From positions 62,001-126,000 of the forward strand of contig NZ_JAIWNB010000020.1 of NCBI RefSeq assembly GCF_020215705.1: 64,000 nt of DNA, read 5' to 3'. The notes beneath the pieces were generated by a model, which saw nothing but the letters and a program-made list of their open reading frames with translations, was not told the origin of the DNA and searched no databases. Positions within the stretch are counted from its first letter, which is position 1; every line of letters starts with the position of its first letter. The position numbers and the translations under genes were made by a program. The DNA is from Nonomuraea aurantiaca. Its GTDB lineage: Bacteria; Actinomycetota; Actinomycetes; Streptosporangiales; Streptosporangiaceae. Of the stretch, positions 8,560 through 17,177 are shown in pieces.

Positions 8560-8847
8560 TTAGTCGCTTTCGCCGAAGCCGATCGAGAACGCCGCGTCGA
8601 GGTCGTGCTTGGAGTAGGTGCGGAAGGCGATGTGGGTCTCGGTGTGGAGCACGCCGGCCACCTTGTTGAGGCGCCCCGGGATCACCTCGGCGATCTGCTC
8701 GTAGGCGGCCACCCGGACCATCGCCAGCAGGTCGTATTCGCCGGTGATGGAGTAGACCTCGCTGACCCCCTCGATCTCGGCGATCGTCTGGGCGACCTCC
8801 GGGATCCGGTCTACCTCGGCGTTGATGTGGACGATAGCCGTGACCAT
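8560..8847 (-). CDS. Stand-alone Lrp/AsnC ligand-binding domain protein
   Basis: A 95-residue protein corresponding only to the C-terminal RAM (AsnC-type regulatory) domain of Lrp proteins: MVTAIVHINAEVDRIPEVAQ, then GVSEVYSITGEYDLLAMVRV and GVLHTETHIAFRTYSKHD. It lacks the N-terminal DNA-binding helix-turn-helix, so it probably senses amino acids or pairs with a full-length Lrp rather than binding DNA itself. Such short forms are widespread in actinobacteria near trpD and the qcr genes. It lies 9 bases downstream of the exonuclease fusion gene on the same strand and may be co-transcribed with it. Confidence 0.88.
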   Translation of the reverse strand: MVTAIVHINAEVDRIPEVAQTIAEIEGVSEVYSITGEYDLLAMVRVAAYEQIAEVIPGRLNKVAGVLHTETHIAFRTYSKHDLDAAFSIGFGESD

Positions 8848-8856
8848 GGGCCAACT

Positions 8857-10557
8857 CTAGCGGCCCTGATCGAGGCCGCGGTAGGCGAGGTCGATGCGGG
8901 CCTTGTGGCGGGCGGCGCCGTGGGCGGGCAGGCTCCACTCGCCGTCGACCTCCACCAGGCGCACCCCCGGTGACTCCAGCCAGCGCAGGATGCACTCGGT
9001 CTCTTCGGCGCTGGCCGCGTGGACGGGCCCGGGGCCGGGAATGACGCTCTCGGCCATGGCCACGAGGGACTCGACGTAGGGGACGGGGTGGGCGCCGCGT
9101 GGCATGACGCCGGCCGCGCTGAGCCGGCCGTAGCGGATGACGTGGATGTCCCAGCCGCCGTCGAAGGCCGGGCTGGCGGCGACCAGCTGGGGGATGCGGG
9201 TGATGGCCGTGAGGCGCTGCATGCGGGCCGCGGCGCGGACGAAGGCCGCCAGGCGGTCGCGGTCGATGGACGCCTCCTCGTAGCGCTGCTCGACCGACAG
9301 GCGCTCCATGCGGGCCGACACCGCGGAGAAGACCGACGAGGCGTCGAGGGTCATGGCCCGGCGGGCGGCCTGGGCGTGCAGCGCGTAGTCGGCCTGGCTC
9401 TCCCTGCCCTCGCACGGCGCTCCGCAGCGGCCCATCTCATAGAGGACGCAGGCCGCGCGCTGGGTGCGCAGGCTGATCGGCTGGGTGCACTGGCGCAGCG
9501 GCACCGCCTCGTGCAGGGCGATGCGGGCGTCTTCGGCCGAGCGGCTGCTGGAGAAGGGGCCGAGGTAGGCGGCGTCGTCGTCCTTGAGCTCGCGCACGAT
9601 CGACAGCCGGGGGAACGGCTCGTCGGTGAGCTTGAGCCAGACGACCTTCTCCGGGAAGCGCGACCTGCGGTTGTAGCGGGGTTTGGCGCCGCCGATCAGG
9701 CGCAGCTCGCGTACTTCGGCTTCGAGGGCGGTGGTGCAGACGATGTGGCGGACCCGCTCCGCGATGCCGATCATCTCGCGGATGCGCGGGCGGGTCTCGC
9801 TGGCGGTGAAGTAGGAGCGGACGCGGTTGCGCAGGTTGGTGCTCTTGCCGATGTAGAGGACCTCGCCGCGGTCGTCCTCGAAGAGGTAGACGCCGGGGGA
9901 GTGGGGCACCGACTCGGCCAGGTGGCGCTTGCGCTGCTGCTCGGGGGTGGGGGCGCGGACGAAGGACTTGAGCTCTTCGAGCGTGTGGACCTGGAAGGAG
10001 CCGGCCCGCTCGATCAGGCCGTGGAGCACGTGGACGGTGGCCCTGGCGTCGTGCAGGGCGCGGTGGCAGGGATCGGTCGGGCTGCGGAAGAACCGGGCCA
10101 GTGTGGCGAGCTTGGCGTTGGGCGTCTCGTCGCGGGTCAGCACGCGGCGGGCCAGGTCGACGGTGTCGACGACCGGGTTGGCCGGTGGGGGATAGCCGTG
10201 GGCCGCGCAGGCCGCCTTGACGAAACGGGTGTCGAAGCTCGCGTTGTGGGCGACCAGGGTGGTCCCGCGGATGAACTCCAGGAAGGCCGGCAGCACCGAC
10301 TCGATGCGCGGCGCGGCCACCACCATGGCATCGGTGATGCCGGTCAGCACGGAGATGAACGGCGGGATCGGCCCGCCGGGATCGACCAGCGTGGAGAACT
10401 CGCCGAGCACCTCGCCCGCTCGCACCTTGACCGCGCCGATCTCGGTGATCATGTGATCGGCCGGGGAACCCCCGGTCGTCTCGAGGTCGAACACGACGAA
10501 CGTGACGTCGCTCAGCGGAGTGCCGAGCTCGTCGAGAGTGCCTTGAACCGGATCCAC
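8857..10557 (-). CDS. DEDDh exonuclease fused to a UvrC-like GIY-YIG nuclease domain
   Basis: A 566-residue fusion. The N-terminal DnaQ-like 3'-5' exonuclease domain (about 15-185) shows the DEDDh residues Asp24 and Glu26 (FDLETTGG), Asp109 (NASFD), His165 and Asp170 (CHRALHDA). A GIY-YIG domain follows with GVYLF at 222-226 and YIG at 235-237, then a UvrC-like region with a cysteine group around CTQP and CVLYEMGRCGAPC. The usual UvrC C-terminal RNase H/HhH part is missing, as is normal for this actinobacterial family, which is related to the E. coli Cho nuclease. The role is probably DNA repair. It starts at GTG 10557 and is divergent from the kinase operon. Confidence 0.92.
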   Translation of the reverse strand: MDPVQGTLDELGTPLSDVTFVVFDLETTGGSPADHMITEIGAVKVRAGEVLGEFSTLVDPGGPIPPFISVLTGITDAMVVAAPRIESVLPAFLEFIRGTTLVAHNASFDTRFVKAACAAHGYPPPANPVVDTVDLARRVLTRDETPNAKLATLARFFRSPTDPCHRALHDARATVHVLHGLIERAGSFQVHTLEELKSFVRAPTPEQQRKRHLAESVPHSPGVYLFEDDRGEVLYIGKSTNLRNRVRSYFTASETRPRIREMIGIAERVRHIVCTTALEAEVRELRLIGGAKPRYNRRSRFPEKVVWLKLTDEPFPRLSIVRELKDDDAAYLGPFSSSRSAEDARIALHEAVPLRQCTQPISLRTQRAACVLYEMGRCGAPCEGRESQADYALHAQAARRAMTLDASSVFSAVSARMERLSVEQRYEEASIDRDRLAAFVRAAARMQRLTAITRIPQLVAASPAFDGGWDIHVIRYGRLSAAGVMPRGAHPVPYVESLVAMAESVIPGPGPVHAASAEETECILRWLESPGVRLVEVDGEWSLPAHGAARHKARIDLAYRGLDQGR

Positions 10558-10583
10558 GAACCAAGACCATAGAGAGGTAGACC

Positions 10584-10614
10584 GACAGTTATCAGATTCG
10601 AACGAATAACTGTC
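10584..10614. promoter_or_regulatory. Nested inverted repeat in divergent promoter region
   Basis: Outer arms GACAGTTAT (10584-10592) and ATAACTGTC (10606-10614) are perfect; between and overlapping them lies a second palindrome ATTCG-AA-CGAAT (10596-10607). The element is in the 86-base gap between the exonuclease fusion and the first kinase gene, so it could control either. No regulator is identified. Confidence 0.55.
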
Positions 10615-10643
10615 CGGCTTGATCCTTAGTTACCCTTCCGTTT

Positions 10644-12143
10644 ATGTCCGGGGGAAGACTCGCCAGCCGCTACTCACTGCTGCGGCCGCTCGGCAGCGGC
10701 GGCATGGGCCGGGTGTGGCTGGCCAGGGACGAGATGCTGGACCGCGAGGTGGCGGTCAAGGAGCTCACGCTGCCCGAGGGCCTGTCCGCCAAGGAGCGCG
10801 GCGACCTCGTCACCCGGGCCGTACGCGAGGCGCAGGCGACCGCCCGGCTGCGCCATCCGGGCATCGTGGCGTTGCACGACGTCATCGTCGAGCACGAGCG
10901 GCCGTGGCTGGTCATGGAGCTGCTGCGGGGCCGCACGCTCGCGGACGCGGTCCGGGAGCGCGGGGCGATGCCGCAGGAGCAGGTCGCCGACATCGGGGTG
11001 CGCGTCCTGGACGCGCTGTCCACCGCGCACGCGCAGGGGGTGCAGCATCGCGACGTCAAGCCGGGCAACGTGTTCCTCACCGAGGGCGGCCGGGTGGTGC
11101 TCACCGACTTCGGCATCGCCCGGCAGGAGGGGCAGGCGACGCTCACGGAGCAGGGGCTGATGATCGGCTCGCCCGGCTTCATCGCGCCCGAGCGGCTGGA
11201 GGGTGAGCCGGGCGGTCCGGCCAGCGACATCTGGTCGCTCGGCGCCACGCTGTTCACGGCCGCCGCGGGCGGGCCGGCCTACGGCGGCTCGCCGGCCGAG
11301 CGGATCAGGGCGACGCTGACGCTGCCGCCGCCGGTCGTGCCCGGCCCGATCGGGCCGGTCCTCGCTGCCATGATGGCGCGCCATCCCGCCGCCCGCCTCG
11401 ACGCGCGGGCCGCCGGCCACGCGCTCGGGGAGGTCGCGGCGGGGCGGACGGCCCGGCTCGCGACGCAGCACGACCTCACCGCGCCCGGCCGGGTGAAGCG
11501 CCGCGGTAAGGCGATCGTCTGGATCGCCGCCGCCGCGGTGGCGGTGCTGGTGATCGCCGCCGGCGCTACGTACCTTGTGACGAAAAATCAGGACAAGGTG
11601 CCGGAAGCCTTCAGCGTTCCCATGAACGTGTGCTCGCTCCTCGCCCAGGCCGAGATCGGCGAGCTGCTGAACACCCGGCAGCCGCCCAAGCCGCAACCCG
11701 GCTCCGACGAGGTGGGCCCCAAGTGCGGCTGGCCGGTCCAGGGCACCGGCGTGGGGCTGCAGCTCCAGAAGGACTCCGACACCCCCGACCCCTGGTCGAT
11801 GACTCCGGTGACGGCCCACACGCTGCTCGGCAACCAGCAGCGCTACTGGGCCAAGTACGACGAGATCGACTGGACCTGGCCGGAGATCGGCGTGAAGAAC
11901 TCACTCAAGGCCAAGCGCACTCCCGTCCACGCCCTCACCGGCATCGGGGAGGAGGGCTTCGCCTTCGAGCTCACCGGGCCGTCGGGGCGGGTGCACTCCG
12001 CCCACGTCTACTACCGGCTGGCCAACCTGGTGGTGAGCGTCGAGTACACCACGCTCGCCACCAAGCCCACCGACGAGGACATCAGGCAGTCGGCGCTGAA
12101 GGCCGCGCGGGCCAGCGAGCGGGCGTTGCGCAGTGCAGGCTGA
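10644..12143 (+). CDS. Membrane Ser/Thr protein kinase with cysteine-containing ectodomain
   Basis: A PASTA-less Hanks-type kinase of 499 residues. The N-terminal kinase domain has the glycine loop GSGGMGRVW (17-25), Lys39 in VAVKE, HRDVKPGN with catalytic Asp137, DFG at 155-157 and an APE motif. One membrane helix (about 289-311) leads to an extracellular domain of about 185 residues that begins VCSLLAQAEIGELL and has a second cysteine in KCGWPV. This pattern (Cys-x-L-L, later Cys-x-W, then GIGEEGFA) recalls DUF3558-like lipoproteins; that link is inference. The gene overlaps the next kinase by 11 bases. Ligand and substrates are unknown. Confidence 0.9.
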   Translation: MSGGRLASRYSLLRPLGSGGMGRVWLARDEMLDREVAVKELTLPEGLSAKERGDLVTRAVREAQATARLRHPGIVALHDVIVEHERPWLVMELLRGRTLADAVRERGAMPQEQVADIGVRVLDALSTAHAQGVQHRDVKPGNVFLTEGGRVVLTDFGIARQEGQATLTEQGLMIGSPGFIAPERLEGEPGGPASDIWSLGATLFTAAAGGPAYGGSPAERIRATLTLPPPVVPGPIGPVLAAMMARHPAARLDARAAGHALGEVAAGRTARLATQHDLTAPGRVKRRGKAIVWIAAAAVAVLVIAAGATYLVTKNQDKVPEAFSVPMNVCSLLAQAEIGELLNTRQPPKPQPGSDEVGPKCGWPVQGTGVGLQLQKDSDTPDPWSMTPVTAHTLLGNQQRYWAKYDEIDWTWPEIGVKNSLKAKRTPVHALTGIGEEGFAFELTGPSGRVHSAHVYYRLANLVVSVEYTTLATKPTDEDIRQSALKAARASERALRSAG

Positions 12144-13623
12144 CTTCTACCTCCTGGCCGGCCGTTACCGCCTGGTGGAGCGGCTCGGCGAAGGCGGCGC
12201 GGGCACCGTGTGGCGGGCGCTCGACCAGACGCTCGACCGGCAGGTCGCGGTCAAGCAGATGCGGGTGCCGGCCGGGCTGACGCCGCGCCAGCGGGCCGAG
12301 TTCGCCGATCGGGCCATCCATGAGGCGAGGTCCGCTGGACGGCTGCGCGATCCCGCCATCGTGCTCGTCCACGACGTGGTGCTCGACGGCGACCAGCCGT
12401 GGATCGTCATGGACCTGGTCGCCGGGCGCTCGCTGGACAAGGTCATCGAGGAGCGCGGCCCGCTCCCGCCGCAGGCCGTGGCCCGCATCGGGGCGCAGGT
12501 GCTGTCGGCGCTGCGGGTGGCGCACGCGCACGGCATCCTGCACCAGGACGTCAAGCCGGGCAACATCATGCTCGACGCCGACGGCTCGGCCATGCTCACC
12601 GACTTCGGCATCGCGACTCCGATGAGCGGCCGGGGCGATCGGCAGGGCACCGCGGGCTCGCCCGGCTACATGGCCCCCGAGCGGCTGAACGAGCAGCCCG
12701 CCGGCCCCGCCTCCGACCTGTGGTCGCTCGGCGCGAGCCTCTACACCGCGGTGGAGGGGCGGCCGCCGTTCGAGCGCGCCCTGCCGGCCGCGGTGGCCGC
12801 CGCGGTGCTGCTGCACGACCCGCCGTTCCCGGCCAGGGCGGGGCGCGAGCTCGGCGGCCTGCTGATGGCCATGCTGGCCAAGGACCCCGCGGCCCGGCCG
12901 TCGGCCGAGCAGATCGGCGAACGGCTGGGTGACGAGCGGTTGAGCGGCGTGACCGCCTCCGGTGCTCGGCGGCGCCGGTGGTGGCTCGTGCTCGCCGTGC
13001 TGGCCGCCGTCGCGGTGGTGGGGGCGGGCGGCTGGTACGGCCTGAGCGTACTGAACGGGCCGAAGGAGACGGGCGGCTACGCGGCGGCGCCCGACCCGTG
13101 CGGGCTGATCGGCGACGCGCGGGCCGGGCAACTGCTGAACGACCCCGGGCCAGGGCAGAAGGACCCCGGGCAGGTGCTGAAGGGCACGGTGCAGCGGCTG
13201 CGCACCAGGGCGGGCGAGTGCGTGTGGCAGGTGCGCGACGGCTCCCGGATCGTCCGCTCGATCACCGTCCGGACCAGGGCCGAGCAGCCGAACGGCGACT
13301 ACAGCGGCCCCGCCGTGGCCCGGCTGCGGTTCGACAGCGAGCGGGGCAGCCGGGCGGCGGCGAAGGGCACGGTCTTCCGCAAGACCGTCGGCCCTCTGGC
13401 CGACGTGCCGGGGGTGGGCGAGGCGGCGTTCGTCCAGGACTCCTACGAGCTCTACCTGAGCAGCACCAAATCCGGCCGATCGGACAGCACGCTGCTCTTC
13501 CGTACGAGTAACCTCATGGGCGAGGTCATCCTGCGCCGCGAGGACGTTTCGCCGAGCTCCCCGGCCGACAGGAAGACGGCGATCGAGGCCGCCCGCGTGG
13601 TCTCCGCGGCGCTGCACAACTGA
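12133..13623 (+). CDS. Membrane Ser/Thr protein kinase with HQD catalytic loop
   Basis: A 496-residue paralogue of the preceding kinase, starting at GTG 12133 inside its 3' end. It has GEGGAGTVW (19-27), Lys41, DFG at 157-159 and SPGYMAPE, but the catalytic loop reads LHQDVKPGN: Gln138 replaces the usual Arg before Asp139, making it a non-RD kinase that may not need activation-loop phosphorylation. One helix (about 280-302) precedes an ectodomain with DPCGLIGDARAGQLL, a second cysteine in ECVWQV and PGVGEAAF, related to that of its neighbour. The overlap indicates co-translation, so the two kinases probably work together. Confidence 0.9.
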   Translation: MQADFYLLAGRYRLVERLGEGGAGTVWRALDQTLDRQVAVKQMRVPAGLTPRQRAEFADRAIHEARSAGRLRDPAIVLVHDVVLDGDQPWIVMDLVAGRSLDKVIEERGPLPPQAVARIGAQVLSALRVAHAHGILHQDVKPGNIMLDADGSAMLTDFGIATPMSGRGDRQGTAGSPGYMAPERLNEQPAGPASDLWSLGASLYTAVEGRPPFERALPAAVAAAVLLHDPPFPARAGRELGGLLMAMLAKDPAARPSAEQIGERLGDERLSGVTASGARRRRWWLVLAVLAAVAVVGAGGWYGLSVLNGPKETGGYAAAPDPCGLIGDARAGQLLNDPGPGQKDPGQVLKGTVQRLRTRAGECVWQVRDGSRIVRSITVRTRAEQPNGDYSGPAVARLRFDSERGSRAAAKGTVFRKTVGPLADVPGVGEAAFVQDSYELYLSSTKSGRSDSTLLFRTSNLMGEVILRREDVSPSSPADRKTAIEAARVVSAALHN

Positions 13624-13625
13624 GC

Positions 13626-13678
13626 CCTTCGCAAGCATCTTGCAAGTGGTGTGACTAGCATGTTTCCCCGCAAGTCAG
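13626..13678 (+). promoter_or_regulatory. Upstream element with GCAAG repeats, also found at 15518-15570
   Basis: GCAAG (13629-13633), TTGCAAG (13638-13644), TAGCATG (13656-13662) and CCCCGCAAG occur here in the same order and nearly the same spacing as at 15518-15570. The position between the second kinase and the third gene suggests a promoter or operator for the latter. The function is inferred from position only. Confidence 0.5.
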
Positions 13679-13698
13679 GGCAACCTCAGGAGTCCCTC

Positions 13699-15228
13699 GT
13701 GAATCCCGGTAGCGCGTTCGAGCCGCCGACCAACCCCTATCCGATCCAGGGCAGGCAGTTCGAGCAGCCGACCATGCCACCTGGACCGCCCTGGGGGCCG
13801 CCCCAGCCTCCGCCCCCGCCTCCGCCGCGCAGGCGGTCGTGGATCCTGCCCGTGGTGGCCGTCGCCGTGGTCGTGCTGATCGCGGGCGGCGCGGGCGCGT
13901 ACATCGTGTACGGGAAGGTCGCCCGCTCCACGCCCTCGACCGGGGCCAAGCCGGTCAAGTCGCCCGTCTCGGCGGCGGCGCCGGCGCTCGACGTGTGCTC
14001 GATGCTGCCCAAGACCGAGGCCGAACGCCTCGTGCCTCAGGCGACGGTGTCCAAGAGCTCCAGGGACGGCGACTACACGCTCAGCTTCACCTGCAACTGG
14101 GTCAACCGCCGCATCTCGTTCGGCGAATACTGGCGCAGCCGGGAGATCGACGTCCGCGTTGAGCAGCACCGCGGCGACGGCGCGAAGACCGGCCGGACGA
14201 TGGCCCAGAACTCCTACGACATCGACTACGGCGGCGGCAAGTACGCCGAGACGGCCAAGCCCACGCCGGAGAAGGGGGAGAAGGAGTACGTCTCCCCGGT
14301 CAAGGATGTGCCCGGCATCGGTGACGCCGCGTTCGCCCAGTACACCTGGCGCCGTTCCGGCAAGCTGCTGTGGTACTCCTTCGGCGAGGCCCACGCCCGC
14401 GTCGACGACATGACGATCAAGGTCAAGTACCAAGCCGACCAGCAGCGCAAGGACGCGCGGATCCTCAGCAACGCGACCACCCAGTCGGTCACCGAGGCCA
14501 ACGGGATCCGCGAGGCCAGCACCGTACTCGGGCACATCGCCAAGGGCATCGCGGCCTGGAAGGCGCAGCACCCCAACGTGCTGGCCCAGCCGGACAAGTC
14601 CGTCACCACCAGTACGCCCACGCCCGAAGGAACGCCCTCGCCCACCAACCTCGCCGTCTTCCCGGCCGCCTGCCAGGCCATGACCGGATCGGTCACCCGG
14701 CTGGTCCCCTCGCCCACGCCGCGGGCCCGCGGCACCGAGGCGGGCGGCGACGCGCAGACCGAGTGCCGGTGGCTGAACCTGGACATCCCCGTGGGCGCCG
14801 ACGTCAAGCGCATCCGCAGCGCGCTGATCACCACGCACCGCTTCACCAACCGGGCCGGCGTCGAGGACGCGCCGGCCGCGCGGGCCTACTACGCGGGGCA
14901 GCGCGGCAGCCGCGGCACCAACGCGGGCTCCACCATCGGCGGCATCTCGTGGAGCGGGCTGTCCGAGGTCAAGGGCGTGGGAGAGGCGGCCTTCAGCCAG
15001 TACGTGCGGATCATGCACGGCGACACCTTCGCCTCCTCGGGCACGGTGGTGCTGCGGCAGGGGGCGACGGTGATCGTGGTGGACTACTCGGGCGCCGAGC
15101 GGCCCAAGGACGAGCCCGTCAACTCGCCCAAGGTCAAGTTGATGCCCGACAAGGAAGCACGAGACGGGGCGCTGTCCCTGGCCAAGACGTATCTGGCCGA
15201 GCTGGCCAAGAAGCCGATCGGCAGCTGA
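13699..15228 (+). CDS. Membrane protein with proline-rich cytosolic tail and two kinase-like ectodomains
   Basis: A 509-residue protein with no kinase domain. The start GTG 13699 has CAGGAG seven bases upstream. A Pro/Gly-rich cytoplasmic segment (1-52, including a run of prolines) leads to one membrane helix (about 56-78), then two extracellular domains. The first begins DVCSMLPKTEAERL with a partner cysteine in TCNWVN and PGIGDAAFAQ; the second begins AACQAMTGSVTRL with ECRWLN and KGVGEAAFSQ. These signatures match the ectodomains of both upstream kinases. It probably serves as a non-catalytic partner or decoy sensor of the two kinases; this is inferred from context. Confidence 0.78.
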   Translation: MNPGSAFEPPTNPYPIQGRQFEQPTMPPGPPWGPPQPPPPPPPRRRSWILPVVAVAVVVLIAGGAGAYIVYGKVARSTPSTGAKPVKSPVSAAAPALDVCSMLPKTEAERLVPQATVSKSSRDGDYTLSFTCNWVNRRISFGEYWRSREIDVRVEQHRGDGAKTGRTMAQNSYDIDYGGGKYAETAKPTPEKGEKEYVSPVKDVPGIGDAAFAQYTWRRSGKLLWYSFGEAHARVDDMTIKVKYQADQQRKDARILSNATTQSVTEANGIREASTVLGHIAKGIAAWKAQHPNVLAQPDKSVTTSTPTPEGTPSPTNLAVFPAACQAMTGSVTRLVPSPTPRARGTEAGGDAQTECRWLNLDIPVGADVKRIRSALITTHRFTNRAGVEDAPAARAYYAGQRGSRGTNAGSTIGGISWSGLSEVKGVGEAAFSQYVRIMHGDTFASSGTVVLRQGATVIVVDYSGAERPKDEPVNSPKVKLMPDKEARDGALSLAKTYLAELAKKPIGS

Positions 15229-15581
15229 CCCGGGCGGCGGGCGCTCCAGCCTGGCCGGGCGGCGGGCGCTCCAGGCCGTTCAGCGGCCACTGTCGCGCAC
15301 CGCCAGCCCGGTCACGGTCACGGGTATGACTTGCTTCGCACCGGACCTCTGGGGGCCGCTCAGCTCCCCGTAGAGGCACTCGGCGGCCCCGGCAGGCGGC
15401 TGGCCGCAGGCGGCCCGCCTGGCGCGGGCTCGGCAGGTGAGCCGCCCCTGGAGCCGCCACGGATCCTCCCCTCGCGGATCGTCCCCCCGGCGGGAGCTTG
15501 ACGGCGACGGTTACAGCTCTGCAAGTGCGTTGCAAGCGCGGTAAATAGCGTGGGCCCCGCAAAGCAAATGAGCCGCGTGAT
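15229..15581. repeat. 353-bp spacer with direct repeat and orphan promoter-like module
   Basis: No gene is seen. Right after the stop codon GGGCGGCGGGCGCTCCAG occurs twice (from about 15233 and 15259). At 15518-15570 the GCAAG/TTGCAAG/TAGC-TG/CCCCGCAA module of 13626-13678 recurs on the plus strand, although the next gene is on the minus strand and ends here. The middle of the spacer holds nothing recognisable. Confidence 0.55.
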
Positions 15582-17177
15582 CTAGCTTGTCCAATACAGG
15601 GGCGTGGGCAAGCCGGGGGAGATCCGCGGCTCGCTGCTTTTCCCGGCGAGGAAGGGCTCCAGCAGGCCGGGCACGGCGCGTGCCGCCAGGTCGAGCCCCT
15701 CGCCCGTGCCGACGTCGACCACGTCGTAGTGCCCGTCCCCCGCCGCCGTCGTCGCCGAGAGCGTGAGCAGGCCGGCGCGGCGCTGGAAGAACGACTGCTC
15801 GACCGTCCAGCCGACGATGCCGCTTCTGTCGAGCGCGACCGTACGCCGTGCGGCCGAGCCCCGCCTGGTGACCAGGTGGCGCGGGCCGAGCGCGTGGCCG
15901 AGCCCCCGATAGGCGTCGGCGGCCAGCCACAGGCCGGCCGGGAGCCCGATGACCAGCACGGCCGCGGGCCAGATCCAGCCCCCCTGCCACGTCCAGAGGA
16001 GTGACGGCACTGCGGCCGGCACGGCCAGTGCCGCGACGGCGACGACCGCGCGGACGACGCGCCTGCGCCGGGCCGCCGCCGGATGCGCCACCAGCCCGGC
16101 CCGCCACGGGCTCATGGCGGGCGACGTCGCGCCCTGCCCCGGCTCAGCCAAGGGGGACTCCGTTCCGGGCCGTCCCAGGCCCAGGACGCGTTCGGCGATC
16201 TGTTCGGCCAGTGCGCGGGGGAGCGGTGGGGTGAGCGCGGCCACGTCCTCCGTCTCGTTCTCGGCGGCCTTGCGCAGCCCGGTGGCCACGGCCTTGACCC
16301 GCGCTCCACCGCCCAGCCGCAGCAGCAGCGGCTCACTGATCTCCACGCCGCGCAGCCGCCGCTCCTCCAGCGTCAGCGACCGGCTGGTCAGCAGCCCGCG
16401 CCGCAGCCGCAGCCGCCCCGGTTCGCGCTCCAGCCGGTAGCGCCCCCACGACTCGGCGAACAACAGCAGCGCCCCCGCCACCCCGACCACCACATTGGCC
16501 GCCACGAGCAGCGGCACCGCAAGCCACGGCCGCGCCGTGACCCAGCCCCAGGCGCCCGCCGCCGTCCCGGTGGTGAACAGGTTCACGCCGAACGCGTCGA
16601 GCAGCTTGTAGAGCGCCCCCAGCACCAGCGCGCCGCCCGCGAACGACCACACCGACAGCGGCGCGTACCTGATCCAGGCCCACCGCAGCTCCGCCAGCGC
16701 GCCGCCGTCCCCGAGCGGGACCTCGCCGGTCCGCAGCAGGGTACGGCGCAGCGCCTCGGCCTCCCGCCTGGGCAGCGGGTCCAGGGTGAGCTCGGTCCCC
16801 TCGCCCGGGTGCTCTCCGGTGCCGACCTTGACGACGGTCAGCCCGAACACCCGCCGTACCGGATCCGCGGTGAGGTCGACGCTGCGCACGCGGTCGCGCG
16901 GGATCGAGCGGTGCTGTCGTACGGCGATGCCCGAGCGCAGCTCCAGGCGCTCCGTGGTGAGCCGCCACCGGGTCGAGCGGAGCCGCGCCCAGGCGTAGGC
17001 CAGGACCCCGGCCACGATCAGCACCGCCGCGCCCGCGCCCGCCGCGGCCGTCGCGCCGAGCGGCCAGTCGAGCCCGATGAGCGTACGCACCAGGACGGTC
17101 ACCGCCGGCGCCACGATCGCCAGCGACAGCACCGACGACGCGGCCAGGCTCCGTGAGGAGAGCTTCCGCCAGCTCAC
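15582..17177 (-). CDS. Large PH-domain (YdbT-like) membrane protein
   Basis: A 531-residue membrane protein starting VSWRKLSSRSLAASS at GTG 17177, which overlaps the stop of the smaller PH gene upstream by four bases. Pairs of membrane helices (about 12-60, 180-260, 390-430) alternate with bacterial PH (bPH2, formerly DUF304) modules, for example WRLTTERLELRSGIAVRQHR and GRYRLEREPGRLRLRRGLL. This is the usual partner of a short YdbS-like protein. In Bacillus, YdbS and YdbT protect against certain antimicrobial peptides; that role here is inference. Confidence 0.86.
   Translation of the reverse strand: MSWRKLSSRSLAASSVLSLAIVAPAVTVLVRTLIGLDWPLGATAAAGAGAAVLIVAGVLAYAWARLRSTRWRLTTERLELRSGIAVRQHRSIPRDRVRSVDLTADPVRRVFGLTVVKVGTGEHPGEGTELTLDPLPRREAEALRRTLLRTGEVPLGDGGALAELRWAWIRYAPLSVWSFAGGALVLGALYKLLDAFGVNLFTTGTAAGAWGWVTARPWLAVPLLVAANVVVGVAGALLLFAESWGRYRLEREPGRLRLRRGLLTSRSLTLEERRLRGVEISEPLLLRLGGGARVKAVATGLRKAAENETEDVAALTPPLPRALAEQIAERVLGLGRPGTESPLAEPGQGATSPAMSPWRAGLVAHPAAARRRRVVRAVVAVAALAVPAAVPSLLWTWQGGWIWPAAVLVIGLPAGLWLAADAYRGLGHALGPRHLVTRRGSAARRTVALDRSGIVGWTVEQSFFQRRAGLLTLSATTAAGDGHYDVVDVGTGEGLDLAARAVPGLLEPFLAGKSSEPRISPGLPTPLYWTS

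Noticed and set aside
8317..8973. Open frame joining the qcrB fragment to antisense of the Lrp-like gene
   Set aside because: It is a run-through of the duplicated fragment, the repeat and the antisense of a real gene; no start signal is present.
10594..10609. Possible LexA (SOS) box before the repair nuclease
   Set aside because: Only the TCGAAC half fits the actinobacterial SOS consensus; the other half does not read GTTCGA.
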